This document shows, in pieces, positions 25,685-34,037 of a stretch of DNA of 64,000 nt. Each line of letters opens with the position of its first letter. Within the stretch, counting starts at the first letter, position 1. The position numbers and the translations under genes are program-made. The notes under the pieces are model-generated. The model saw nothing but the letters and a program-made list of their open reading frames with translations. It was not told the DNA's origin and ran no database searches. The stretch is taken from the NCBI RefSeq assembly GCF_030371825.1, contig NZ_JAUDDM010000002.1. One strand, written 5' to 3'. The stretch is from Collinsella sp944321445. GTDB taxonomy: Bacteria > Actinomycetota > Coriobacteriia > Coriobacteriales > Coriobacteriaceae.

Positions 25685-25786
25685 GGGTCCTCCTTCGCGC
25701 CGGCAACCGCCGGCATGGGCGTTGCATTCCGCCCATCAGTGTACCCCGTTTGCGCGCGACCTGCACTACGGCAGCTTCCCGTCGTA

Positions 25787-26992
25787 TCAGCATTCGGAGG
25801 CAGAGGGTGCCAAAGGCACGCGCACCGTAAACGTCGTCACCCCGTTCGCGCTTGCAGCCTCGATGGACCCTCCATGCGCCTCGACGATCTCGCGCGCGAT
25901 GGCGAGCCCCAGGCCGGCGCCACCTTGTCCGCGCGATGCATCTTCGCGATAGAACCGCTCGAAGATGCGCTCCAGATGTGCCGGCGATATCTCCTTGCCC
26001 ATGTCGCGCACCGTGAACACCGCAGAACCATCCGCCTCCTCAACGGTGCACGACACCGTACTCCCCTTCCGTGCGAACGCGATGCCGTTGCGCACGATGT
26101 TCGAAAGCGCACGCGCCATCTTCTGCGGATCGACAAACGCCTCCAGGCTCTCCGGCGCCACGGCAGAAAGCTCCACATCACGCGCCTGTGCCTGCGGGTA
26201 CAGCTCGTCAACGACCTGCTCCACCAGCATCCGCGCGTCGACCCATTCGCGCTCCACGGGAATAGCACTGAGGTTGTAGCGCGTGATCTCGAAGAACTCA
26301 TCCATCATGCCATCGAGCGCCTGTGCTTTCTCGAGGGCGGTCTGCGCATAACGGGCGCGCGCTTCCCGGGGAGCGTCGGGGTTTTCCGCGAGCAGCGCCA
26401 GATAGCCCACGATGGAGGTCAGCGGCGTCTTGATATCGTGCGCCAGATACGCCACCAGCTCGTTTTTCCTCGTCTCCGCCGCCTGGGCAGCCCGGATTTG
26501 CTGGCGTTCATGCTCTTCCATGCGCGCCAGCTCGCGCTGGGCAGACGCAAGCTCCGGCTCGAGCACCGGGGCGCCCTCGCCTTCCGCCATGAGCTCGATT
26601 GCCCGGGTAAGCGCATCGACCCCGCGGGCCGCCTGAGCACACGTCACGAACGCGACAATGGCCAACCCCACGATATATGCGCTCCACAGCACCGGACCCT
26701 TGATAATGCCCACGATGGCGTGGTAATCGGAAAGGTCCCGAAACGCGACCTTACCGTTGATGGCCATGCCCTCCTGGTATCCCATCATGCGGTACAGATC
26801 CTGAGATTCCTCGGGAACCTCGATCCAAGAGGACACCGTGTCGGCAATGAGGTCGGAGAGCTGGTCGCCTACGAGCAAGCGGGCCGCCGCGACCGCCAGC
26901 ACGAAGGCGAATGTGTAGGCCGCGATGCGCACGGCCAGCTGCCTCATCAGACGACGCCTGGTCTCGATCCCCTGTAACGTTGCAAGCTGCAT
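25787..26992 (-). CDS. Sensor histidine kinase, VanS-like
   Basis: A 401-residue membrane kinase. Two transmembrane helices (about residues 22-42 and 103-123) flank a short extracellular loop; a linker and HisKA domain follow with the phosphorylated histidine in LAHDIKTPLTSIVGYL (close to VanS), then the ATPase motifs NIVRNGIAFA (N box), DMGKEIS, RIFERFYREDASRGQGGAGLGLAI (F and G boxes). It should phosphorylate the response regulator encoded 42 bases upstream in the same operon. The signal is unknown; with the divergent carboxypeptidase gene a cell-wall cue is plausible. Confidence 0.92.
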   Translation of the reverse strand: MQLATLQGIETRRRLMRQLAVRIAAYTFAFVLAVAAARLLVGDQLSDLIADTVSSWIEVPEESQDLYRMMGYQEGMAINGKVAFRDLSDYHAIVGIIKGPVLWSAYIVGLAIVAFVTCAQAARGVDALTRAIELMAEGEGAPVLEPELASAQRELARMEEHERQQIRAAQAAETRKNELVAYLAHDIKTPLTSIVGYLALLAENPDAPREARARYAQTALEKAQALDGMMDEFFEITRYNLSAIPVEREWVDARMLVEQVVDELYPQAQARDVELSAVAPESLEAFVDPQKMARALSNIVRNGIAFARKGSTVSCTVEEADGSAVFTVRDMGKEISPAHLERIFERFYREDASRGQGGAGLGLAIAREIVEAHGGSIEAASANGVTTFTVRVPLAPSASEC

Positions 26993-27034
26993 TCTTCACC
27001 TGCCCTGTCACTGATTCTGTGCGCACCGGGTATG

Positions 27035-27739
27035 TCATGGGGCGATCTTGTACCCCACGCCCCACACGGTCTCGATGAACACCTGGTCGGAATCGATGGA
27101 AGCGAGCTTGGTGCGCAGATGCCGAACGTGCACCATCACGGAATTCGCATTGCCGGGATAGTATTCCTCACCCCATACCGCCTCATACAGCTTGCGCGTG
27201 GCAACCGGACGCCCCTGTGCGCGCAACAGCAGCGCGAGCATATCGAATTCCTTCGGCGTGAGCGAAAGCCGCGTGCCGTGAAGGCTCGCGGTGTGCGCAG
27301 ACGGATCGAGCTCGATGCCGCGGCAGATGAGCATACCGGCGACTGGGCGCCCCTCTTGCGCATACGAGGCGCGGCGCAAACACGACCGCACGCGCGCGAC
27401 GAGCTCGCGCGGCATGAAGGGCTTGACCACATAGTCGTCCGCACCGGTCATGAGCCCGACGACTTTGTCCGACTCCTCATCTTTGGCCGACAAAAAGATG
27501 ATGGGCACACGCGACACGGCGCGCACACGCGAGCACAGCTCAAGCCCATCCATACCCGGCATCATGATGTCGAGCACCAACAGATCGAACGGCCGCTCCT
27601 GAAACAGCGCCCACGCGTCATCGCCCGCGTACGCCACGGCAACGTCCATATCGTCGCTACGGAGCGTTTCCGCCACGAGCCGCGCGATGACCGGGTCATC
27701 ATCTGCCACCAATATGTTCTTGCGCGTTCCAGTATCCAT
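27035..27739 (-). CDS. OmpR-family response regulator, VanR-like
   Basis: A 234-residue two-domain regulator. The receiver domain has the acidic pair (VADDDP), the phospho-aspartate in LLVLDIMMPGMDGLEL and the lysine in DDYVVKPFMP. The C-terminal winged-helix DNA-binding domain contains LSLTPKEFDMLALLL and VWGVGYKI. I chose the ATG at 27739, which opens directly into the receiver domain; the frame continues to 27844 but through the repeat-rich control region. It is transcribed with the kinase gene and divergently from the vanY-like gene. Confidence 0.92.
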   Translation of the reverse strand: MDTGTRKNILVADDDPVIARLVAETLRSDDMDVAVAYAGDDAWALFQERPFDLLVLDIMMPGMDGLELCSRVRAVSRVPIIFLSAKDEESDKVVGLMTGADDYVVKPFMPRELVARVRSCLRRASYAQEGRPVAGMLICRGIELDPSAHTASLHGTRLSLTPKEFDMLALLLRAQGRPVATRKLYEAVWGEEYYPGNANSVMVHVRHLRTKLASIDSDQVFIETVWGVGYKIAP

Positions 27740-27783
27740 GGCTCGATTGTACCGTGACGACGGCGCACGCCTTACGCCCCGCT

Positions 27784-27864
27784 TAAGAGATAAGGATTCA
27801 ATAAGGTTTCGCACGAAATGGTAAGGAATCGACATGGGACGCATAAGGCACGTCGCTCATAAGG
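27784..27864. promoter_or_regulatory. Cluster of TAAGG direct repeats between the regulator and vanY genes
   Basis: Exact TAAGG copies begin at 27791, 27802, 27822, 27844 and 27860 on the plus strand, with a TAAGA at 27784. Spacings of 11, 20, 22 and 16 bases place several on about the same helical face, as expected for tandem OmpR/VanR-type dimers. The cluster sits in the 200-base divergent region, so it could control both units. This is a pattern reading, not a demonstrated binding site. Confidence 0.5.
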
Positions 27865-27939
27865 TGGTCTTACAGAGCAGAGCACGCGGTACGAACCGCA
27901 CGGCGCACTGTCTGCCATCGGAACCGAAAGGAGCCCCTT

Positions 27940-28647
27940 GTGAGCCGCACCCCATACGCGCACCGACGCATCCCATACGCCCCCGAGAACCGCCGCGCGC
28001 CTACCATACCCTCGATCGCGCGCCTGCTGGTTGTTGCCGCGGCCGTCCTGTGCGCCGTGATGCTCTGGACGCTCTTTCGCGCCGCTTCATCTCCCGCAAG
28101 TACCTACCCCGAGGGCGCGGAGTGGAATCTGGTGCTTGTGAACGAAGACCACGCCCTGCCGCGCAACTTCACGGTCGACACCGTGGAGATGCCTGGCGGC
28201 GAGCGCGTCGACGCGCGTATCGCCGACAGCCTGAACGCCCTGCTTCAAGGCGCACGCGATGCCGGCTACCACCCCTTCATACGCTCAGGCTACCGCACGC
28301 GCGAGCAGCAGGAGCAGATTCTGAACGAGCGCATCGAGCGCTCTGTGGAGGAAGGCACCTTCATCTTGCTCGCGCGCCAAAAGGCCCTGCGGTGGGTGGC
28401 AGAACCGGGCACCAGCGAACACGAGCTGGGCCTTGCCGTGGACATCAACGACGAGTACGGCGACGATGGCCTCTACGACTGGCTGAACGAGAACGCCCCT
28501 GTCTACGGCTTCATCCAGCGCTATCCCTCAGACAAAACCAGCATCACCGGCATCTCCCACGAACCCTGGCACTACCGCTACGTAGGCCAACAAGCAGCCC
28601 AAAAGATGCAAGCGAACAACCAATGCCTAGAAGAATACCTCTCCTAA
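27940..28647 (+). CDS. vanY: D-alanyl-D-alanine carboxypeptidase, VanY family
   Basis: A 235-residue zinc peptidase of the M15B/VanY family, which trims the terminal D-Ala of peptidoglycan stems. An N-terminal transmembrane anchor (about residues 26-47) holds the domain outside the cell. The zinc ligands and catalytic acid are in SEHELGLAVDI and HEPWHYRYVG; FIRSGYRTREQQEQI is also typical. The GTG start at 27940 follows AAAGGAG. No vanHAX-type ligase genes are in the window, so glycopeptide resistance cannot be claimed; the family also serves normal wall remodelling. Confidence 0.9.
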   Translation: MSRTPYAHRRIPYAPENRRAPTIPSIARLLVVAAAVLCAVMLWTLFRAASSPASTYPEGAEWNLVLVNEDHALPRNFTVDTVEMPGGERVDARIADSLNALLQGARDAGYHPFIRSGYRTREQQEQILNERIERSVEEGTFILLARQKALRWVAEPGTSEHELGLAVDINDEYGDDGLYDWLNENAPVYGFIQRYPSDKTSITGISHEPWHYRYVGQQAAQKMQANNQCLEEYLS

Positions 28648-28747
28648 CCGTCCCCACCCCAGGAACGTCGCCCCCAGGGACCGACTCCCGCCAAGCACCC
28701 ACGGTGGGCCGCCCGGCCAGCCGCAGCACGGGCAGAAAACGTTACGT

Positions 28748-28828
28748 GGGTCCCGAGGGATTGGTTTGAGGCCCGTCCGCAGGCGCGCAGCGCCGAGGAT
28801 AGGGCCTCAAACCAATCCCTCGGGACCC
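28748..28828. repeat. 27-bp perfect inverted repeat between convergent genes
   Basis: Arms 28748-28774 and 28802-28828 are exact reverse complements around a 27-base loop. There is no T-run, but the position between the ends of vanY and folD would suit a bidirectional transcription block. Arm sequence differs from the repeat at 399-501. Confidence 0.85.
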
Positions 28829-28837
28829 CTGAAAGCC

Positions 28838-29695
28838 CTACAGCCCGTGCTGCAGCTTTGCCGCTAGGACCACGTTGCTCATCAACATGGCGCGGGTCAT
28901 GGGGCCGACGCCGCCGGGAACCGGGGTGATGGCGCCGGCGACGGGCTCGGCCGAGGCGAAGTCCACGTCGCCGCACAGCTTACCCTCCTCGTCGCGATCC
29001 ATGCCCACGTCGATGACCGTGGCGCCCGGCTTCAACCACGTGCCCTTGACCATCTTGGACACGCCGCACGCAGCCACCAGGATGTCCGCGCTTTGGCAGA
29101 TACGTGCAAGCTCATGCGGATCGGTATGGGAATGCGCCACCGAAATCGTCGCATGGCGGGCAAGCAGCATCAGGCTCATGGGCTTGCCCACGATGGACGA
29201 ACGCCCCACGATAACGGCGTTTTTGCCCGCCGGGTCGATATCGTACTCGTCGAGCATCTCCATGATGCCCGCCGGCGTGCAGGGACGAAGGCCCGGCAGC
29301 CCGCGCACGAGGCGCCCCATGTTCATGGGATGAAACCCGTCGACGTCCTTATCTGGGTCGATGGCCGCGACGACCTCCTCGGTATCCAAATGCGCCGGCA
29401 GCGGCATCTGCACAAGGATGCCCGCGACCTCAGGGTCGGCGTTCAGCTCGTGCACAAGCTCCATGAGCTCTTCCTGAGAGGTCTCCGCCGGAAGCTTGTA
29501 GTCGAACGAGCGAATGCCGCACTGCTCGCAGTCGCGCAGCTTGGAGCGCACGTACGTCGCCGATGCCTGGTCGTCGCCCACGAGCACCACCGCAAGCCCG
29601 CATGCGATGCCGCACTCGGCCAGCGTCGCCACGTCGGCCGCGGCGCGCTCGCGCACCTTTGCCGCCAGCGCCTTGCCATCGATGATCGTCGCCAT
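28838..29695 (-). CDS. folD: Bifunctional methylenetetrahydrofolate dehydrogenase / cyclohydrolase
   Basis: A 285-residue FolD, which interconverts 5,10-methylene-, methenyl- and 10-formyl-tetrahydrofolate using NADP. Diagnostic segments are VLVGDDQASATYVRSKLRDCEQCGI (with the YxxxK catalytic pattern), VQMPLPAHLD, DKDVDGFHPMNMG, the nucleotide motif VIVGRSSIVGKPM and PVPGGVGPMTRAML. The start at 29695 is preceded by GAAAGGAC. The formate-tetrahydrofolate ligase gene lies upstream on the same strand, separated by about 190 bases with a hairpin, so the pair may be regulated separately. Confidence 0.96.
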   Translation of the reverse strand: MATIIDGKALAAKVRERAAADVATLAECGIACGLAVVLVGDDQASATYVRSKLRDCEQCGIRSFDYKLPAETSQEELMELVHELNADPEVAGILVQMPLPAHLDTEEVVAAIDPDKDVDGFHPMNMGRLVRGLPGLRPCTPAGIMEMLDEYDIDPAGKNAVIVGRSSIVGKPMSLMLLARHATISVAHSHTDPHELARICQSADILVAACGVSKMVKGTWLKPGATVIDVGMDRDEEGKLCGDVDFASAEPVAGAITPVPGGVGPMTRAMLMSNVVLAAKLQHGL

Positions 29696-29832
29696 GCCCT
29701 CGTCCTTTCACCGGGTTTCAAACTGAGCCTCTAGCCTACTACGAAACACAGCGCGCCGCCTGCCTGAGCGCAAATGGATACAAACGGCGAAGGCGGCGCG
29801 CGATCCCGAGTTGACCTGTTATCAAGGAAGCA

Positions 29833-29858
29833 GCCCGGACGGAACCATCCATCCGGGC
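29833..29858 (-). terminator. Hairpin after fhs
   Basis: GCCCGGA (29833-29839) pairs with TCCGGGC (29852-29858). On the minus strand it is followed by a weak pyrimidine-rich tail. It lies just past the fhs stop and before folD. Confidence 0.5.
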
Positions 29859-29889
29859 CGCAGCCGAATCAATCTGTCGGAACGTCAGT

Positions 29890-31557
29890 TTAGAACAGGC
29901 CGGAGATCACGCCGTTCTCGTCGACGTCGATATTCTCGGCCGCCGGAACCTTGGGCAGGCCGGGCATGGTGAGCACCTGTCCGGTAAGCGCGACCACGAA
30001 GTGCGCACCAGCGGATACCTTGACCTCGCGCACCGTGATGCGGAAGCCCTCGGGCGCGCCCAGGAGCTTGTCCTGATCGGTGAAGGAGTACTGGGTCTTG
30101 GCGATGCACACCGGCAGGTTGCCGAAACCGTTCTCGCGCAGCTGGGCGATCTGCTTCTTGGCGGCAGGCGTGAAGTCGACACCGTCGGCGTGGTAGATCT
30201 TGGTCGCCACGGCCTCGATGGCCTCGGCGATATCGGTCCCGTCCTCGTACGAGAAACGGAAGTCGTTGGGCTCGTTCACGAGACGCATGACCTCGTCGGC
30301 GAGCTCGAGCGCGCCCTCGCCGCCCTTGGCCCATACCTCGGACAGCTTGACGTTCACACCGAGCTTCTTGCACTCGTCCTCGATAAGCGCGAGCTCGGCC
30401 TCGGTGTCGGACGGGAAGCGATTGATGGCCACGACGCACGGCAAACCGTAAACATCCTGGATGTTGCCCACATGGCGCAGCAAGTTGGGCAGGCCGGCGC
30501 GCAGCGCGTCGAGGTTCTCCTCGTTGAGGTCGGCCTTGGCCACACCACCGTTGTACTTGAGCGCGCGAGCGGTGGCAACGATGACCACGGCGTCCGGCTT
30601 GAGGCCAGTCATGCGGCACTTGATGTCGAGGAACTTCTCGGCGCCCAAGTCGGCGCCGAAGCCCGCCTCGGTGATGACGATGTCGCCGAAACGCATGGCC
30701 ATGCGAGTGGCCATGATGGAGTTGCAGCCGTGCGCGATGTTGGCGAACGGGCCGCCGTGCACGAAGGCCGGCGTGTGCTCGAGCGTCTGCACCAGGTTGG
30801 GCATGAGCGCATCCTTGAGCAGCGCAGCCATGGCGCCCTGGGCCTTGAGCTCGGCGGCACGAACAGGACGGCCATCATAGGTGTAGCCCACCACGATCTC
30901 ACCCAGGCGGTTCTTAAGGTCGGTGATGGAGGTGGACAGGCAGAAGATAGCCATGACCTCGGAGGCCACGGTGATATCGAAGCCATCCTCGCGCGGCACG
31001 CCCTGGGCGCGGCCGCCCAGACCGTCCACGATGTGGCGCAGCTGGCGGTCGTTCATGTCCACAGCGCGCTTCCAGGTGATGCGCTTGGGGTCGATGCCGA
31101 GCTTGTTACCCTGCTGGATATGGTTGTCGAGCATGGCGGCAAGCAGGTTGTTGGCCGCACCGATGGCATGGAAGTCGCCAGTAAAGTGCAGGTTGATGTC
31201 CTCCATGGGAATGACCTGCGCCCAACCGCCGCCCGCGGCGCCACCCTTGACGCCGAACACGGGGCCGAGCGAAGGCTCGCGCAGGGCCACGGTGCTGTTT
31301 ATGCCGCGGCGACGCAGACCATCGGCCAAACCGATGGTGGTCGTGGTCTTGCCCTCACCCGCGGGCGTGGGATTGATGGCTGTCACCAAGACGAGCTTAG
31401 CGGTGTGGTCGGTCGGCTCGTTCAGCAGTGAATAGTCCACCTTCGCCTTGTCGAAACCGTACGGGATGATGTACTTCTCGTCGACGCCGGCGTTCCGCGC
31501 GACCTCGGTGATAGGCAAGGGCTTGACGGAATGTGCGATCTCGATGTCTGACAACAT
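29890..31557 (-). CDS. fhs: Formate--tetrahydrofolate ligase
   Basis: A 555-residue enzyme that makes 10-formyltetrahydrofolate from formate, ATP and tetrahydrofolate, and can run in reverse to make ATP in anaerobes. It has the ATP loop PAGEGKTTTTIGLADGL, SLGPVFGVKGGAAGGG, MEDINLHFTGDFHAI and the late VEVSAGAHFVV-like segment (VKVSAGAHFVVALTG). The ATG at 31557 follows GGGAGG; the frame 12 codons upstream has no ribosome site. Length is standard. Confidence 0.96.
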   Translation of the reverse strand: MLSDIEIAHSVKPLPITEVARNAGVDEKYIIPYGFDKAKVDYSLLNEPTDHTAKLVLVTAINPTPAGEGKTTTTIGLADGLRRRGINSTVALREPSLGPVFGVKGGAAGGGWAQVIPMEDINLHFTGDFHAIGAANNLLAAMLDNHIQQGNKLGIDPKRITWKRAVDMNDRQLRHIVDGLGGRAQGVPREDGFDITVASEVMAIFCLSTSITDLKNRLGEIVVGYTYDGRPVRAAELKAQGAMAALLKDALMPNLVQTLEHTPAFVHGGPFANIAHGCNSIMATRMAMRFGDIVITEAGFGADLGAEKFLDIKCRMTGLKPDAVVIVATARALKYNGGVAKADLNEENLDALRAGLPNLLRHVGNIQDVYGLPCVVAINRFPSDTEAELALIEDECKKLGVNVKLSEVWAKGGEGALELADEVMRLVNEPNDFRFSYEDGTDIAEAIEAVATKIYHADGVDFTPAAKKQIAQLRENGFGNLPVCIAKTQYSFTDQDKLLGAPEGFRITVREVKVSAGAHFVVALTGQVLTMPGLPKVPAAENIDVDENGVISGLF

Positions 31558-31605
31558 GGCGAACCTCCCAAACGCGCATGGCAAAACAGACATCTAGCAT
31601 ACAAC

Positions 31606-31644
31606 GAAGAAGGCCAGCCGCGGGGATATCCTCCGCGACCGGCC
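31606..31644 (-). terminator. Intrinsic terminator after ruvB
   Basis: GGCCAGCCGCGG (31612-31623) and CCGCGACCGGCC (31633-31644) pair with one mismatch, followed on the minus strand by TTCTTCGTTG. It separates the ruvCAB operon from fhs. Confidence 0.6.
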
Positions 31645-31722
31645 CAAAAGCCCTTGCCGCGCGACCCGAATGGACATCGAGCCACACGGCGCCTCCACAA
31701 TCATGCGAAGGCATGCAGCCGC

Positions 31723-32805
31723 TTACGCGTTGGCGGGCGGCTCGATTCCCAAATGGTTGAAGGCAACAGGCGTGGCAACGCGCCCCTGCGGGGTGCGGAC
31801 GATAAGACCGCGCTGCAACAGATACGGCTCGTAAACGTCCTCCAGCGAGTTGGGATCCTCGCCCACCGCGCTTGCCAGCGTCGTGAGACCCACAGGACGC
31901 CCGCGGAACGTCTTGACGAGCGTCTCCAGAATGCGAATGTCCATCCAGTCCAAACCGAGCTCGTCGATCTCGAAGAACTCCAGCGCCTCGCGCGTGATGG
32001 GATAGTCGATATGCCCCTCGCCACGCACCTGCGCGTAGTCGCGCACACGCTTGAGCAGGCGATTGGCCAAACGCGGCGTACCGCGAGAGCGGGATGCGAC
32101 CTCGCAGGCGGAATCGTGGTCGATCTGCACGCCCAGAATCGTCGCCGACCTCACCACGATGTCTGCAAGGTCTGCGATGGAATAGTAGTCGAGCCTGAAC
32201 GAGATGCCGAAGCGATCGCGCAGCGGCCCCGTGAGCATACCTGAGCGCGTCGTGGCGCCCACAAGCGTAAAGTGCGGAATCTCCAAGCGGATGGAGCGTG
32301 CCGCCGGCCCCTTGCCGATGACGATATCGAGCGCGAAATCTTCCATCGCGGGGTACAGAACCTCTTCAACTGAGCGGTTCAAACGATGGATCTCGTCAAT
32401 GAACAGCACGTCGCCGGGCTGCAGGTTGGTAAGGATCGCCGCGAGGTCGCCCGTGCGCGCAATGGCCGGACCGGATGTCGTTTTGATCTGGGCGCCCATC
32501 TCGTTGGCGACGACCGATGCGAGCGTCGTCTTGCCCAGACCCGGAGGCCCAGAGAAGATCACGTGGTCCAGGCACTCGCCGCGCGACTTCGCCGCCTCGA
32601 TGAGGATGCGCAGGCTCTGCTTGATATGGTCCTGACCGCAATAATCGTCCAGCTTCTGAGGGCGCAGCGAGCGCTCGACGTCCAAGTCCTCGGACGTAAG
32701 GTCACCCGTTACAAAGCGACCGGTCTCGCGCGAGGGAGCCGCAGAGGGGCGGCGTGCCGGGGAGTCGGCCCACAGGTCCACGGAGTCATCGGCTTCCCAC
32801 ATCAT
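31723..32805 (-). CDS. ruvB: Holliday junction branch migration ATPase RuvB
   Basis: A 360-residue AAA+ motor that drives branch migration with RuvA. It shows Walker A GPPGLGKTTLA, Walker B LFIDEIHRL, the sensor/arginine-finger region GATTRSGMLTGPLRDRFG and the winged-helix C-terminus with RPVGLTTLA and LLQRGLIVRTPQGR. An extension of about 45 residues precedes the core, as in many actinobacteria. Its start overlaps the ruvA stop by four bases; a terminator follows at 31606-31644. Confidence 0.97.
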   Translation of the reverse strand: MMWEADDSVDLWADSPARRPSAAPSRETGRFVTGDLTSEDLDVERSLRPQKLDDYCGQDHIKQSLRILIEAAKSRGECLDHVIFSGPPGLGKTTLASVVANEMGAQIKTTSGPAIARTGDLAAILTNLQPGDVLFIDEIHRLNRSVEEVLYPAMEDFALDIVIGKGPAARSIRLEIPHFTLVGATTRSGMLTGPLRDRFGISFRLDYYSIADLADIVVRSATILGVQIDHDSACEVASRSRGTPRLANRLLKRVRDYAQVRGEGHIDYPITREALEFFEIDELGLDWMDIRILETLVKTFRGRPVGLTTLASAVGEDPNSLEDVYEPYLLQRGLIVRTPQGRVATPVAFNHLGIEPPANA

Positions 32806-33419
32806 GCCTCCATCCCCAGACGCTTCAGTGCAGAGCCCAGCAGGGCTTCAACGCGCTGGCTCGCATCGAGCCCGTCAAGTGCAAGATCCGCCTCCTGCGG
32901 ACTGAAACCCATGGATAGCAGCGCGGCGCGGGCATCGTCGAGCGCAGAGGTATCGGGCGCGGACCCGAGCGGAAGCTGCCCTGCCGCGGGAACATCTGCC
33001 GCGAGCAAGCCATGGTCCTTGGCGAACACGCTCTTGAGCTCGAGGATGAGGCGCTGCGCGGTCTTCTTTCCCACGCCGGGAACCGTCGCCATGCCCTTGT
33101 CGTCCTCGGCCATGACCACGGTATAGAGCTGCGATACCGTGAACTTCGATAGCACGGCGAGCGCCAGGCGCGGGCCGACACCCGAGACGGCGACGAGCCG
33201 CTCGAACATGGTGCGCTCCTCTTTGGTGGCAAAGCCGAACAGGGTAAGCGCGTCCTCGCGCACCTGCATGCGCGTATACAAACGGCACTCCTCGCCCAGC
33301 GTTGGAAGCGATGCAGCCGTGGTGCCCGAGATGCCCACTTCAAAGCCCACGCCGCCAACATCGATAACGGCCACGCTCGGCGTCGCCTCGACCAGAATTC
33401 CGTGCAACAGAGTGATCAT
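32802..33419 (-). CDS. ruvA: Holliday junction branch migration protein RuvA
   Basis: A 205-residue DNA-binding subunit that tetramerises around the Holliday junction. Domain I (OB fold, MITLLHGILVEA to about residue 65), domain II with two helix-hairpin-helix motifs (VSGVGPRLALAVLS; VPGVGKKTAQRLILELK) and the mobile domain III that binds RuvB (from about residue 155, AALLSMGFSPQEADLAL) are all present. It overlaps ruvC and ruvB by four bases each. Confidence 0.96.
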   Translation of the reverse strand: MITLLHGILVEATPSVAVIDVGGVGFEVGISGTTAASLPTLGEECRLYTRMQVREDALTLFGFATKEERTMFERLVAVSGVGPRLALAVLSKFTVSQLYTVVMAEDDKGMATVPGVGKKTAQRLILELKSVFAKDHGLLAADVPAAGQLPLGSAPDTSALDDARAALLSMGFSPQEADLALDGLDASQRVEALLGSALKRLGMEA

Positions 33420-33940
33420 GAGTAGCCGTTTCCCCTCTTCTCAACGTAAGACCAACCGGAAAGCGCGCCGGTGCGGCGCAGGTTGGCGTGGCATATGGCG
33501 CAGGCGAGCGCGTCTGCGGCGTGATCGGGATGCGGGTCGTGATCCAAATGGAGCAGGTTTCTCACCATATACATGACCTGCTCCTTGTCTGCAGCGCCTG
33601 TGCCCACCACTGCTTGCTTGATTTGCATGGGCGTGTACTCGCCCACCTCGACTCCGCACAGCGAAATGGCGACGAGCGCCGCGCCGCGCGCGTGCGCGGT
33701 GGGAATGGCCGAGCGCACGTTCGCGCCGAAGTAGACGCTCTCGATGGCGGCTTCCTGCGGGCGATAGCGCTCCACGACTGCCGTGAGGTCATCGGCGATG
33801 TGGCGCAGGCGCACAGAGAGGTCGCTGCCGGCAGAGGTCTGGATGCAGCCGTAGGCGCGGCAGCGAACCTCACCGCGTCGCTCCTCGACGATTCCCCAGC
33901 CTGTGTTGGCGAGCCCCGGGTCTATGCCCAAGATGACCAT
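33416..33940 (-). CDS. ruvC: Crossover junction endodeoxyribonuclease RuvC
   Basis: A 174-residue Holliday junction resolvase of the RNase H fold. The catalytic acids are in VILGIDPGLANTGWG (Asp), AIESVYFGANVRS (Glu), and the C-terminal DHAADALACAICH (Asp pair). I chose the ATG at 33940 because GGGGAGG is five bases upstream; a GTG two codons earlier would overlap the ribosome site. It is the first gene of ruvCAB, preceded by a promoter and a likely LexA box. Confidence 0.95.
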   Translation of the reverse strand: MVILGIDPGLANTGWGIVEERRGEVRCRAYGCIQTSAGSDLSVRLRHIADDLTAVVERYRPQEAAIESVYFGANVRSAIPTAHARGAALVAISLCGVEVGEYTPMQIKQAVVGTGAADKEQVMYMVRNLLHLDHDPHPDHAADALACAICHANLRRTGALSGWSYVEKRGNGYS

Positions 33941-33964
33941 GCGCACCTCCCCCGCATTCCAGTT

Positions 33965-33978
33965 CGAACATCTGTTCT
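33965..33978 (-). promoter_or_regulatory. Probable LexA (SOS) box
   Basis: The sequence CGAACATCTGTTCT contains GAAC-N4-GTTC, the Gram-positive/actinobacterial LexA core. It directly abuts the -10 hexamer of the ruvC promoter, where a repressor would block transcription. LexA itself is not in the window. Confidence 0.65.
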
Positions 33979-34008
33979 ACTATAGCATGCAGCGGCAGCG
34001 GTCCGCAA
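33979..34008 (-). promoter_or_regulatory. Promoter of ruvCAB
   Basis: On the minus strand TTGCGG (34008-34003) and TATAGT (33984-33979) are separated by 18 bases, 39 bases upstream of the ruvC ATG. The next gene upstream, the NadE-like gene, ends at 34038, so ruvCAB has its own promoter. Confidence 0.6.
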
Positions 34009-34037
34009 GAAGACTCACGCTGGCGTCCACAAGCGCA

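Noticed and set aside
24464..26977. 837-residue open frame on the plus strand
   Set aside because: It runs antisense through the dipeptidase and kinase genes, has no domain or ribosome site, and reflects high GC at third positions.
27940..28647. Vancomycin-resistance operon
   Set aside because: VanRS- and VanY-like genes are present, but no VanH, VanA or VanX homologue, so resistance cannot be inferred.
30001..31431. 476-residue open frame antisense to fhs
   Set aside because: The minus-strand frame is a full-length, strongly conserved formate-tetrahydrofolate ligase; the antisense product is low-complexity.
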